A DNA stretch of 64,000 nt, taken from NCBI GenBank assembly GCA_036345935.2, contig JADWOT020000002.1, positions 2,700,692 to 2,764,691 of the forward strand. The letters run 5' to 3'. Within the stretch, counting starts at the first letter, position 1. Each line of letters begins with the position of its first letter. Origin of the DNA: Taenia hydatigena. Its lineage: Eukaryota > Platyhelminthes > Cestoda > Cyclophyllidea > Taeniidae. The notes under the pieces are model-generated. The model was not told the DNA's origin and ran no database searches. It saw nothing but the letters and a program-made list of their open reading frames with translations. The translations under genes were made by a program, and so were the position numbers. This document shows positions 12,728 to 22,397 of this stretch, in pieces.

Positions 12728-13234
12728 GTGAGTTGCATATCTCACATTGATTAATTGCCTCCGTTATTCTAAGCAAAGCGCTGTGTACAGTTACGTTCAA
12801 CTTGTCTGCACTCGCTTTATTTTAGCCCCTCAATTTCCACTCACCGTAAATGGATAACTGCATGTGCACCAGTTGACAGTGATATTTGCTTGCGAATGGC
12901 AATCGTGACGCACAAATCTGATACATCAAATGATAATTGGCTAAAACTACACTCCTACTTCTGCTGCATCTCATTCAAATTCTGAGTGCATTCTCCGACA
13001 CGCGTTTCATTATAATTCAAGCACATACGACATAGGCTAATATTTACCAACACCTAACTCTATAGGTCCAGCAGGTCAATTGTTGCTCTATGAAAGTGAG
13101 TAACGAATAGTTAGATCGTTTAACACCCCCAATGCTATTATGGAAGTAGTAAGAGGTCAAGATTCCTGTTTCTAAGTGATCTACAATGTCCGCAGCATTT
13201 CTGTTAAGCATGGCATATTTACCTTGTTTTGCAG

Positions 13235-13537
13235 AGGAGGCAATGGAAATAAGGGAACCGCTTCCAGATTACTTCCAATGGACCTGGCCGGGGCCACACA
13301 CCATCACGTTAGTTTGGGATGTGAGACAGTTGGGTGAGGACAACGCGAAACAGATTAGACTGACTGCATTTTCACCGCACCCTCCCGTAATCGAGACCGA
13401 AAAGGAAGATTTTCCGTGGGGAATAATCACCCTTGGCGCGATGGAACCCGACACGAGATACAATGTGTTGGTACACGCACTAGCAAATTAGAGCTTTGCT
13501 GTTCTATTCTATGGTATCATTAAAACCATGCCCCTTG
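13235..13537 (+). pseudogene. Exon 2: FN3 domain 1, one premature stop
   Basis: 303 bases, phase 1-1, acceptor CTTGTTTTGCAG, donor GTAAGT. The domain reads L-P-D-Y-F-Q-W, then T-I-T-L-V-W-D-V, I-R-L-T-A-F-S, I-I-T-L-G-A-M-E-P-D-T-R-Y and V-L-V-H-A. These are the B, C, E and F strand signatures of the EG95 family, including the core Trp and the Tyr of T-R-Y. A TAG at 13489-13491 cuts off the G strand, but translation past it stays open to the donor. The paralogue at 63419-63721 has GAG at the corresponding codon, so the stop is a single-base change on this lineage. Confidence 0.75.
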
Positions 13538-13988
13538 GTAAGTTGCGATTGTGATTATGACGCGCATCACCGCACCAAAGGATAGCATATCTGCTTACAT
13601 GGGGAAGAAGGGAGTATGATAATGCACTCGCGAGCCATTTGCTCCAATTCAATAGTTTTGCATTATTAAAATAAGTGGAATTTAGATTACCTGATCATAT
13701 GGCGAGACACATCGCCGAGAAAATGACTGCAGAATACACGACGATACTCACGCATTAACAAGGAACGTCTTCAGCTACCCAATGTAGCATCGTAATGCAC
13801 CCTTGAGTGGAAAGTTAGCGTTCACAGTGAGCAAGTGCTTTGTTGCGTTTTAAAGGCAAACACAGTTATTCATGCTGCCTTCTGACATTACTGTAAATAT
13901 CTTAGCATTAAGTGTTCCTCATTTCCCTGCCTAGTTGATTCGGGGTGCCTGCATGATTACCATTATAAAGCAAATACTTTTTTCGCAG
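13538..13988 (+). other. Intron 2 of the FN3 gene
   Basis: GTAAGT donor at 13538 and a TTTTTTTCGCAG acceptor ending at 13988. Its first ~200 bases are clearly similar to the intron after the FN3 exon at 63.4 kb. No second signal exon is visible inside, which favours exons 2 and 3 belonging to one gene rather than two tandem genes. Confidence 0.55.
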
Positions 13989-14282
13989 AAGAGAGAAAGG
14001 AAGTGAAGAAACCGCTTCCAGCACACTTTCACTGGCAAATCTCGAAGCCCTACTCCATTACGTTGACTTGGAATGTGAAAGCGTTGGGTGAGCACTATGA
14101 GGACCAAATTAAGCTAATTGCAGTTTCTACCACTAAACCCGTCTTGGTCAAGAGTAAAGAAGTAGAATTTTTAAAAGGGAGCATAACTCTTGAGGGGTTA
14201 GGAGCCAACACACGATGCTGAGTTTTGGCTCTCACGGATACAACTGACATATACGATGGATTTGTTAAAACACCGTCCCCCG
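13989..14282 (+). pseudogene. Exon 3: FN3 domain 2, one premature stop
   Basis: 294 bases, phase 1-1. It reads E-E-R-K-E-V-K-K-P-L-P-A-H-F-H-W, then S-I-T-L-T-W-N-V-K-A-L-G, I-K-L-I-A-V, T-K-P-V-L-V, S-I-T-L-E-G-L and N-T-R-C. A TGA at 14219-14221 follows where other copies have the Y-x-V strand. Past the stop the frame stays open (Y-D-G-F-V-K-T-P-S-P) to a GTAAGT donor. The left-arm copy has the same TGA, so the stop predates, or was spread by, the event that homogenised the arms. Confidence 0.7.
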
Positions 14283-14533
14283 GTAAGTTACCAAGTGCGA
14301 TTGTAATGTGCTTTGCCAAACCGAAGAGTGGCGTCTGCTTGCATAGAGAGAGGAAGAGTGATGTTGCGACCAACTGTTCCGCCTCGTGGTCCATTCGGTC
14401 TGGCTCCGTCTGGCGTGGCAATGAGGCTTGCTTGAGCTTACTTGTGCGTAAGTGCAAATTAACAACTGTTTAGACACACGTACCACCACGGTCTATTATG
14501 CAAAATTACCAGACCTCTCCTTTTCCAACACAG

Positions 14534-14580
14534 GCCTTTATGGTGCGTGCGATGAAACAGTGACACTCATTCGTACTTAA
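14534..14580 (+). pseudogene. Possible exon 4 (tail) of the FN3 gene
   Basis: A strong acceptor (CTCTCCTTTTCCAACACAG) precedes a phase-1 compatible open stretch of 15 residues ending in TAA at 14578-14580. Known family members usually end in a hydrophobic C-terminal segment, which is absent here. Either the real last exon is missing or this gene has an unusual tail. Confidence 0.25.
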
Positions 14581-14962
14581 TTATTTCCGACGCAACTTCT
14601 TCAACTAGAAAGCTATTGACAAATACAAGCCTTTCAGCGCTTACTCCATTTACTTAGGGTTGCCACTTTCGCCCATTCAAAAATGAGTTCGCGCTGTGTT
14701 GCGAGCTAATGCAAATGCCTTATGCTGAAGTCCTCATATTTTTAAAGGTATTCTGCATTCCACGAAAAACGGAAATGACTTCAAGACACAAGTTTAGTTC
14801 TACTAACAAATGGACGCATTGTATTTGAGCTGAATGCGTAATTACTGTTCGCGATGAATAATTTCAGAGGCAAGCCAATACAAGAAAAAATTTGGACGAA
14901 GGCCTTTAAGGCGTAATTGTCATGCTGATATTTAGTGCTTATTGGGAAGGAAAACTAACTCA

Positions 14963-15940
14963 GACAACATTTTGCAACTAATAACTGTAAAAAGGTATTG
15001 CTTATCGCATAGATAGCATGTGATAGGCCTATACCACTAGCACAATTACTGGCATCATTAATCTCGCGTCGGTCTGCTGATGATGCGTGTGTCAGAAACA
15101 TTATTACTTGAGTACAACCAATCAGTGAGGAGGAATAATCTTCGATGCATAGACAGCATGTGACAACTGTGCAGATCTTCTACAATTAATTGCATCTTAG
15201 ACAACGAACCGTTATTTCTATGATAACTGTATGTGCTAACAATGCCACTGCACTTGTGCCACCGAAAATGGGTGGAGTGATAAGCAATGCCTCACAGATG
15301 GCATGTGATAGTCATTTACAATAGCTCAAACATTTGCATCTCTGACTTTGCGGTGGTATGTCGGTTGCAGGTGCAATTGCCAGAAATGCCAATGCATTTT
15401 TAAGAAAAATCAGTGTAATGAAGTTAATTTTGCGCATATATGTGACAGCTGTGACAGCTGTGCAGATATTTCTTAATTACAAGCATCTGGGTGTTGGTTT
15501 TGTGTGCTAGTAATGTCACTACTTTTCGCTACCAATAATTGTGGATGGGTGTTGTTTATCGCTTAGCTGGCATGTGATAGCCCGTAGCATTAGCTCACTT
15601 ACTTGCATTAGCGAACTGGCACTGGTCTGTCTATGGCGGGTGTAAGTTTCACCCTTACCACAACCAGTAAAAATTTCCGCATATAATGCGTGTAATATCC
15701 ATCGACTAGCACATTTAACTTTGCACCGCTCTGTCGATCGTGGCTGTGAATGTCAGCGATTTCACTACTCTAGTTCCACCAATAAATGAGGAGTGATTAT
15801 CTTTGCCGCATCGATGGCATATGATATCCCTGCAGCATTCGCCACCACCCTTGAATCATCAACTTTGCGCCGGTCTACCGGTGGTTGACGTGTCTACATT
15901 GCCACTACTTGTGTGCCGTCAACTTTTCGAGGTGATAAAC
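14963..15940. repeat. ~140-bp tandem repeat array inside the right arm
   Basis: Mirror of 10300-11275, about eight diverged units. Landmarks are the reverse complements of those in the array at 1-1080, for example TGCCACTACTTGTGTGCCG near 15900. Confidence 0.75.
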
Positions 15941-18652
15941 GTGACCGCATAAATCGCATGTGATATGTATTCGTTCGGGCACCAAACTGCTAACCCATCT
16001 CTTCTTATTTTCACATGCTTTTGTCATAATCTTCCGTAAGTGAGTACAAATAATTTTTTCTGTAGACTATCCTTCGCACTCTTTCGTCTTTAATGTACAA
16101 TAATACACATAGCTGAATGTCACATCTATTTTCAAGATCCACTACGCGCATTAACACTCCCGAAGTCCAGCATTTTCTACTTTAAATTGTGTGCAAAAGG
16201 ATGCTTTCGGTGTATTGCCCTTGAGCACTTAAATCTTGGCGCCTAAACCAATAAGCCAAGTAGCGAATGATTTGAATTCGTTGCCTAAGAAGACGGCTGC
16301 ATTCTGCAAACTTCCACTTGTCTGACTAGCATCTCAAAACAATAATTCTTAGATGTACTTGTAAAGTCTTGGCGGCCTGGGTGTGCTTCATCACAGCGGG
16401 CTTTAAGTGGATTCGTGGCTCGCCATAAACACAATCCCTAACATGCTGTTTATGTCATGTTTTAATCATTGCCTTGTTACGAATTCTCTATGCCAAGCAT
16501 ATTTTTAATAGAGTACCCTTTGTGAACAGTTGCCTTGAGGATTGCAATTCTACCTGTATTTGGCGTCTTCTTTGGCTTATAACGTTGCATTGATCTCGTG
16601 ATTGCAATTACACTTCAAACCTCTACAATCGTAAGCAGTCAGGTGCACCGCGAAACAATTTAAGACTGAATGTGGCAAAAAATTCGCAAAATCGGATCTC
16701 CGGTCTGTTGTTGTGAGCATGCCAATTGATAAAATTGACATCACGTTTGAAGTGCCTTCCCGTTGTTTGGAAAGTCATCATCGCTATGTAAGGGACGCGA
16801 TGGCATTAGTGCCTTTCTTACCAAGACTGGCCAAGCTTTCTTCTGGTGTCCGAGCTCGAAGCTCGTTCTTGAGAAGAGAACGAATAATTTCAAGCCGCAC
16901 TTTGGACACTCTCTATCCTGCACTCTCGACCTGGCAATGCTCCATATATTTTGGGATGTTAAATCAACCAAAATCAATGTAAAAGTAGTGGGAATGTGAG
17001 CAGTGCACGTCAATGGGATACCAGTGCACTACTAGTACGCATCGCTTCAACCACCGTAAAGCTGATGACTTCAAGCGCGTGCTGTCGCAGTATTATTCAG
17101 TAAAGTGCGCCTGCGAACACTTGTAGCGGCCATAAGTGTAGCTGCTAGCAGTATGTCTAGCCCATCTTCTTTAACGAGAGAGTTTTTTAAACTCGGCTGT
17201 CACGCACTCCTATCTCAATGCTTTCAAATCCCGAGGGTAAACATTCCTCAACTCAAATGAGTTTTCGTTCACGAATTGGTCTGTATTTGCCACACGCTTT
17301 GGTAGGAAATACAAAAAAAAATGAGGAGCTGGCGGTAACAATTTCACCATAGCGTAATTGGCCCCACCCGATGCAAAGCGTGTGCAGGAGTTTTACTTGG
17401 CCTCGAGCGTGCGGCGCTATACAAGAATAAAAAGTAAAGTGTAATCGCTGATGATGAGGGCAGCCCTTCTACTCATTGTCCACTAAGAGACTGACTCTTT
17501 ACTCTGCCTGTCATTTTGCATTTGGGTGCAAGGATGAATTCCAACGATCCTGACAAAATGCCAAATGCACCCTATTAATCAAACAATCGAAGAAATTCAG
17601 ACCGTTATTGCACTTTATCCACCCTTTGTTTGCCCACACTTATACAACTCGATTTTGAATAAGTGGACTCTGCTAAGGCGTTCTTGACAAGAGAAAGCCT
17701 GTTACAGTGCGTTTGCCTTCCACTTGATTGTATTTAGGTTGAATCAAACCCACAGTTGAAGGCTCTTAATTGACTGTGGTTGTTTAAGAAGCTATTCACA
17801 CTAGACTGGAGCAATGGCATGTGATTTAGCCTCACCTCTTGTACGACAACACTGCCCATCATTCATGCTGTCATTTAGCTCAGCTTATACGCCTGACTCA
17901 TGAAGTCGGAAAATTGAAAATGCACGCACAGAATCCGTGCGTATTTTATTAACACCCTTAGCACTGCGACATTCTATCACCTACTGTTTCCCTAGTTTGC
18001 TCCTCAGAAATGGCGCATAATTGGAAGTCACTATGAGGAAGATGCAGGTTAGAACCACGAAGTGGTCTGGTGGTGTGCTACGTGATATCTACTCCACTCT
18101 CACTGCGATGAATAAAATGCGATCTCCATGTCCCACATCACGCCTTGTTTAAATTCCGCGAAGACCTCCTAACACCGAGTACGATTACTTGGGAGGGGGC
18201 AATGGTTAACAATGGAAAGTCCATTCGAATTGACCCACGATGCATGACATGCGCATTGCATATTAGTGGGATGCAGATATGGTGAGATTCGCGTGGACGA
18301 ATTAGGAAAATCCACAATCAGTATCCGCTTACAGACACACATCTTGAGGTGAATTCGTGTATGCGTCAGGATGTGTGGGTGTAAGTCCATAACACTTTTC
18401 ATTTAAACTAAGTCTAAATCTAGTCCTTAATAGAATGCGCTGCCTCGCTTAGATTGGCAAATGGTTGCACAGAACAGCACCAGCAGCAAGTTTGCGACGG
18501 AAAAGCCGCATTGAACTCACGTACTATCGCCTAGCTTTGAATCGTAGATGCTGCGTGGTATAAATCCCATATGCTGAGCGCGCATAATGGTCTAGAATAC
18601 GACTAGAGTATCTGCCATCCTAGACTGTCTAAATTTATTTTTAGGTGGTTGC
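15941..18652. other. Core of right arm outside the array: no gene supported
   Basis: Mirror of 7587-10299. Open frames at 16713-17013 (both strands) and 18169-18402 (minus) duplicate those of the left arm. There are no splice signals or motifs strong enough to call an exon. Confidence 0.5.
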
Positions 18653-19618
18653 CGTCATCGCAACAACATTCTAGATTACTCTGAGCCCCGGCACACTTAC
18701 ATTGACCCTCCTGATCAACCGACATTATGCAGCGAGGTGCGAGGGGCTGTGAAGCGCCCTGTGTCTCTGCCACGTCTCATTAGCTACCCCACTACCACGC
18801 AAGCACTCCGATTTTGCATACGCTCCTTCGTCCTCGTCAATCAAGTAAAGCGATTTTGTGGTATCTTTGTCTGCTAATCAATCTGACTAAAGAGAATAAT
18901 CTACTTCAGATTCTTCATGAAAACTGTTTGACTAATTTTAAAATTGCACTCCTCTTTTAATGCCTACCACGGCGCTTCACTAGCTGCTTAAAGTTCTCCT
19001 CTTATCCGAAGGCGTGCAGTGAGATGTGGATTGAATCGGCGCTGATTTATTGTGAAGCGATCACATGACAATCGTTTTGTCTTGTTATTAAAATGAACAA
19101 TGTGTGCAGTTCGTTTATAAATCACCAAACAAATGTTGTCCAATGAATTTTGTTTGTTTTGATTCAGCATAGTGTGGATTTTTAACATTTGGTCAGCTGC
19201 CTTGAAGACGAATATATTGTCAGCCCACGGGCACAAACTTGTCTTCATTACAACATTGGAAGAGCATGTCCTTATTTACGTGCAACATTTGGAAAACACT
19301 GAGCTTCGTTTAAAAAGAAAGGATGAACTCAATTGTAAATACAGGCTCTGCCATGCATTTTGATCCTTGGAACTCTAATTGCTGAGATGCCGTTTCGACT
19401 TAAAAACTTTGCACTTTATTGTCACCTAATTAATCCGCACATAAAAGTCGCCCATTTAGCGGGACACTTACATTTCTTCCGCAAGTCTTTAGCAGGATTG
19501 AAGATAGCTCTACTTAATACCAATAAAATTTGCCAAAAATACTGCTAAGATTCGATTTATTTCTTTTTTGCCAACAGCGTTTCATTGCCCAACTTTGAGT
19601 GTGCACCTCGTGCATTGC
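18653..19618. repeat. 966-base segment present only in the right arm
   Basis: In the left arm GGTGGTTGC is followed directly by TTAAGCGGTCG (read as reverse complement of 7585-7592). In the right arm these words are separated by 966 bases, with TTGC at both junctions (18649-18652 and 19615-19618). The distal part, from about 19030, matches 48150-48725, and that match continues without a break across 19618 into the outer arm. The segment therefore belongs to an older dispersed repeat. The simplest reading is loss in, or replacement of, the left arm rather than a transposon insertion in the right. Confidence 0.7.
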
Positions 19619-19985
19619 TTAAGCGGTCGTAGTAGAGTTGATGACACAATACTACTCAGTCGATCATTAATAAAACATGAGTAGCGAACTTCACTTCACT
19701 TCAAATGGATGCGTTAAACTCCCCTGCGGTAGTTGCTACTCCCAATGGTTTTAACCCTCGTGGTTAAGCGTTATCAACTTGGAATTGCATTCTCGTCAAT
19801 GTGTCACTCAGCGTGTCACGAGTCCTAGCATAGAAATTGGAAACACAGATGCTGGCACAAAGCTCCCACAACTTGTGAGAGACTCAGCTTGACCTCTTTT
19901 CTAGCATATGATAGCACACAGGCATTAGGATCGTTTGCCGAAAATTACGAAGATCTCATGCGTTCGCAATTGATTGAGGGATCAT
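19030..19985 (+). repeat. Dispersed repeat B, copy 1 (partner at 48150-49090)
   Basis: Matches 48150-49090 in the same orientation through many blocks: CAGCTGCCTTgAAGACGAA near 19195 (48310), TTGGAAGAGCATG near 19257 (48364), GTGGTAGAGTTGATG-like near 19630 (48736), GCGTGTCACGAG near 19813 (48914), AAGCTCCCACA near 19859 (48960) and TTGATTGAGGGATC near 19970 (49072). Similarity then ends. The level is roughly 80 percent. No coding frame is shared. Confidence 0.7.
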
Positions 19986-20898
19986 GCTTTATGCAGCATA
20001 ATCTTGGGTTTGCGTTTCGCCATACAATGAAGTTATTTATTTTCGTACGAAAAACAAGCAAGTCGCACTACCCGTCTGCACAATCCAATCATGGAATGTC
20101 TTAAAGCTGGTATTTCACGGCGGCTGCATCAACCAACCAAGAGCAGAATTGTTGCTTCATTGTCCGACTAGACGGTTGTACTGTGCAAGATTCTACCGGT
20201 CCGACTACTACCTTAATTACTTGGAAGGAATTGACAGCCCAGTTGTACTCTGCTGAAGTGTGCCACAATTCGATTGATGATTCACCGCAATCACAGCCCG
20301 CTGGGATGCTGTGTATGCCAAGTTTTGATCCCTACGATTTGCGGACTACGCACATCGAGGTTTAGCTTGAACCAAGTGCTGTTTGTGAGATGTCACTTCA
20401 ACCAATATAGTCCTACCCCTATTTGACGTTCTTCTTAACGTTTAAACAAGGTTTTAGCGTGGATGTTGTCAAGCACGCTGTTGGGCGCTGTAAGCGCCAT
20501 GCTGATAAAATAACCATGGGGAGCTTCTTAAGTAATATTTAATTTTACTACCTCTCTCCAATGATTTATTGATGCTGGTGCCTAAGTGTGCCTAGTTGAT
20601 CGTGTCTCTAAAGCGCATGCAAATGCAGATATTACAAGTTGACTGTCAGAATGGCTTGAATCCTTTTAAGATCTGCATTTTACCCGTTTATGGCATAAGT
20701 GTTGCATTTTGTTTCAAGATGAGTGATGATGGAAAATATTGGGCAAATGCAGAGGTTACGCAGCGCCACCGATCATAACCAAGAGAAGAGTACAGAACTC
20801 AGACTATAATTTCTGCGCCGCTTGTGGCAACTACTCTGGCCTATCAGCATTATCCAAATAATCCACACCTAATTTGTCCTAATTTTAATGCATCCGCG

Positions 20899-21095
20899 AT
20901 GAAACGATCTGGTCTGGCTAAAATATCTGCACAGAACGATCTCTATGGCAAAAATCGAGAGAGTCTTTAAATGATGAACTCAAAAAGACAGTTGCTTACT
21001 GCTAAAAGGCAACTATTCGTATCATTATAACATTTCCGCATTTGGCGCCGATGGTGAAGAAGTGCACTAAGTGTAGCTCATGGAAGGCCTTTTAC
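20899..21095. other. No gene seen
   Basis: Short stretch between the inverted repeat and the donor of the membrane-protein exon. It would be intron if the neighbouring gene continues leftward. Confidence 0.4.
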
Positions 21096-21402
21096 CAGGT
21101 AGAGGTGAAGGCATCTTCATGAATGTCTCTTCACTAACTTTCCATTCGTGCTGCATCTGAAACATCCAACTGTTAAATAATGAGGACGCAACTCGTGAGA
21201 TGAGACAAAATGACAGCCAGCCAGAAATCCAGGACCGCAATAGGCCATCCCCTAACGACGCAGTGGGCGGGATGCTGTGCTTCGCAACAACGAAATAGAC
21301 GACTCCCAAAATTAGACCAGCAAGGTAGTATCGACCAAACGATTGTGCAACAAAAGACTCAAATATCGCAGAATAGGACTCCATACGTCCCGCTCGACAA
21401 AT
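21096..21402 (-). CDS. Candidate exon of a multi-pass membrane protein (unidentified)
   Basis: A 307-base open exon on the minus strand lies between an acceptor (ATTGCCTTAG) and a donor (GTAAAA, phase 1). It encodes a membrane segment (Y-Y-L-A-G-L-I-L-G-V-V-Y-F-V-V-A), a short loop with H-S-I-P-P, a second segment around S-W-I-S-G-W-L-S-F-C-L-I, then a polar part ending P-S-P-L-P. The frame joins poorly to the upstream exon. The preceding exon's phase would instead open a different frame (beginning F-V-E-R-D-V-W-S-P-I-L) that hits a stop after about 30 codons. Either a splice site is mis-chosen or there is a one-base indel. The layout loosely recalls the membrane part of the nucleoporin Ndc1, but I cannot establish this. 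Confidence 0.4.
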
Positions 21403-22068
21403 CTAAGGCAATCTGTTTTGTAACTTTGGTGGGTCACTCGCAACAATGTGACCAAATGAAAGAATGATTTTATCTGTCAGGACCTGAATTACAGGGATAT
21501 CATATCAAAGGAATCGAAAAGCAACATCTGAAACAGCAGCTGCAGGACTACTGCTAAATGCACTCAAACCTACAGTCTGTCTAACAAGAACATCCATCAC
21601 TACATTTCACCCATTGCAATCTTTAAAAAATGGTGCTTCCCGCTCAAAAAGCCAGAAGCACATTAACTCTGAATCAACCTTGCTGTCCTGGATGGGAAGG
21701 TTTTGTAGCAGCACATGATTCAGTACAAACCCAGTTGCCATAACACACTAACAATAACTAATGCATGCTGAGCTGCGATCAAATAATTATGAGAAGTGGT
21801 TTCTTGGCATGGCAACTTTAATAAGAAAGATTGTCAGAGTAGAAAATGAATATGCACCCACATGGACAGCACGATAACTCCGTAATCCATTTGAACAGCC
21901 TCAGGTGCGAATTTGGAAAGCAAACAAGCGGTTTTGGCATCCAAACTGTGGCTGTGCACGCCTATTCTGCCAAAAGAATCATAAAATCACCATAATAAAT
22001 GTTGATTGTGGGGATCCAAATTGGGCAGAGGGTGCCTAACCTCCTAGATGCGATACTTCAGCCCTCAC

Positions 22069-22138
22069 GGAGAGTCCACAAGTCCAGACAATATCCACAG
22101 ACTGACCGCCAGATATACGACATAGGCACCAAGTATAG
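22069..22138 (-). CDS. Candidate transmembrane exon of the same minus-strand gene
   Basis: 70 bases between TTTGCATTTTCAG and GTGAGG, phase 1 in and phase 2 out. It encodes one hydrophobic helix, I-L-G-A-Y-V-V-Y-L-A-V-S-L-W-I-L-S-G-L-V. It joins in frame to the exon at 22338-22397 (phase 1 to phase 1). The clean helix and the matching phases are the main support. The function is unknown. Confidence 0.4.
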
Positions 22139-22337
22139 CTGAAAATGCAAATCTCAAGGTAGTCCAAAGTCATCAAGTAAATTGGTTGTGATTCATTTTG
22201 ATTTGGCAGTTCTGCACACACTTCAGAACATTACGTAAAGGAGACAGGTTAAAGAAATTCGCCTTTATAATGAGCGCTACATTAAAAAGTATTTGTGTGA
22301 TAAAGGAGAATAGAGAGAAAACAGAGGACTAACTCAC

Positions 22338-22397
22338 CTATGGCTTCGAACAATGAACAGACATTTAATCTCGCGTATTTATCCATGAAATCAGAAG
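22338..22397 (-). CDS. Candidate small exon of the minus-strand membrane-protein gene
   Basis: 60 bases, phase 1-1, donor GTGAGT, acceptor ending TAG with a weak pyrimidine tract. It encodes S-D-F-M-D-K-Y-A-R-L-N-V-C-S-L-F-E-A-I and runs in frame into the transmembrane exon at 22069-22138. Upstream exons were not found. Confidence 0.3.

Larger units (their letters stand above)
12658..14580 (+). pseudogene. Two-FN3-domain secreted antigen gene (EG95/TSOL45-like), disabled
   Basis: The exon chain is: signal exon 12658-12727, FN3-1 13235-13537, FN3-2 13989-14282, possible tail 14534-14580. All introns are phase 1 with GT(G/A)AGT donors and pyrimidine-rich AG acceptors, so the exons join in frame. 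Two FN3 domains in separate exons after a signal exon is the organisation known for the TSOL45 / To45W oncosphere antigens; EG95 and TSOL18 have one. These proteins are exported or surface-associated in the infective larva and are targets of protective immunity. Here FN3-1 has TAG at 13489-13491 and FN3-2 has TGA at 14219-14221, so a full product cannot be made unless the stops are bypassed. Family assignment is by pattern recognition. The disabling stops are read directly. Confidence 0.75.
14038..20898 (-). repeat. Right arm of the giant inverted repeat
   Basis: Reverse complement of 6323-12200, with 966 extra bases (18653-19618). The core 14050-18652 is almost identical to the left arm. Visible differences include a short indel and substitution patch around 14325-14365. 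The outer 19619-20898 is only about 85-90 percent like its mirror. The arm contains exons 3 and 4 of the FN3 gene at its inner edge and a ~140-bp array at 14963-15940. Right of 20898 there is no further similarity. Confidence 0.93.

Noticed and set aside
13186..13234. ATG at 13186 as start of a secreted single-exon FN3 protein
   Set aside because: The hydrophobic run is the pyrimidine-rich end of intron 1. The paralogue at 63.7 kb lacks this ATG but keeps the acceptor, and a proper 70-base signal exon with TATA box lies at 12658.
18653..19618. Transposon insertion in the right arm
   Set aside because: No terminal inverted repeats. Another genomic copy (48150-49090) is continuous across the right junction, so the segment is not a clean insertion there.
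6323..20898. Inverted repeat as an assembly artefact
   Set aside because: The arms differ by a 966-base segment, small indels and a diverged outer tier, which a simple mirrored mis-assembly would not produce. Long reads would still be decisive.
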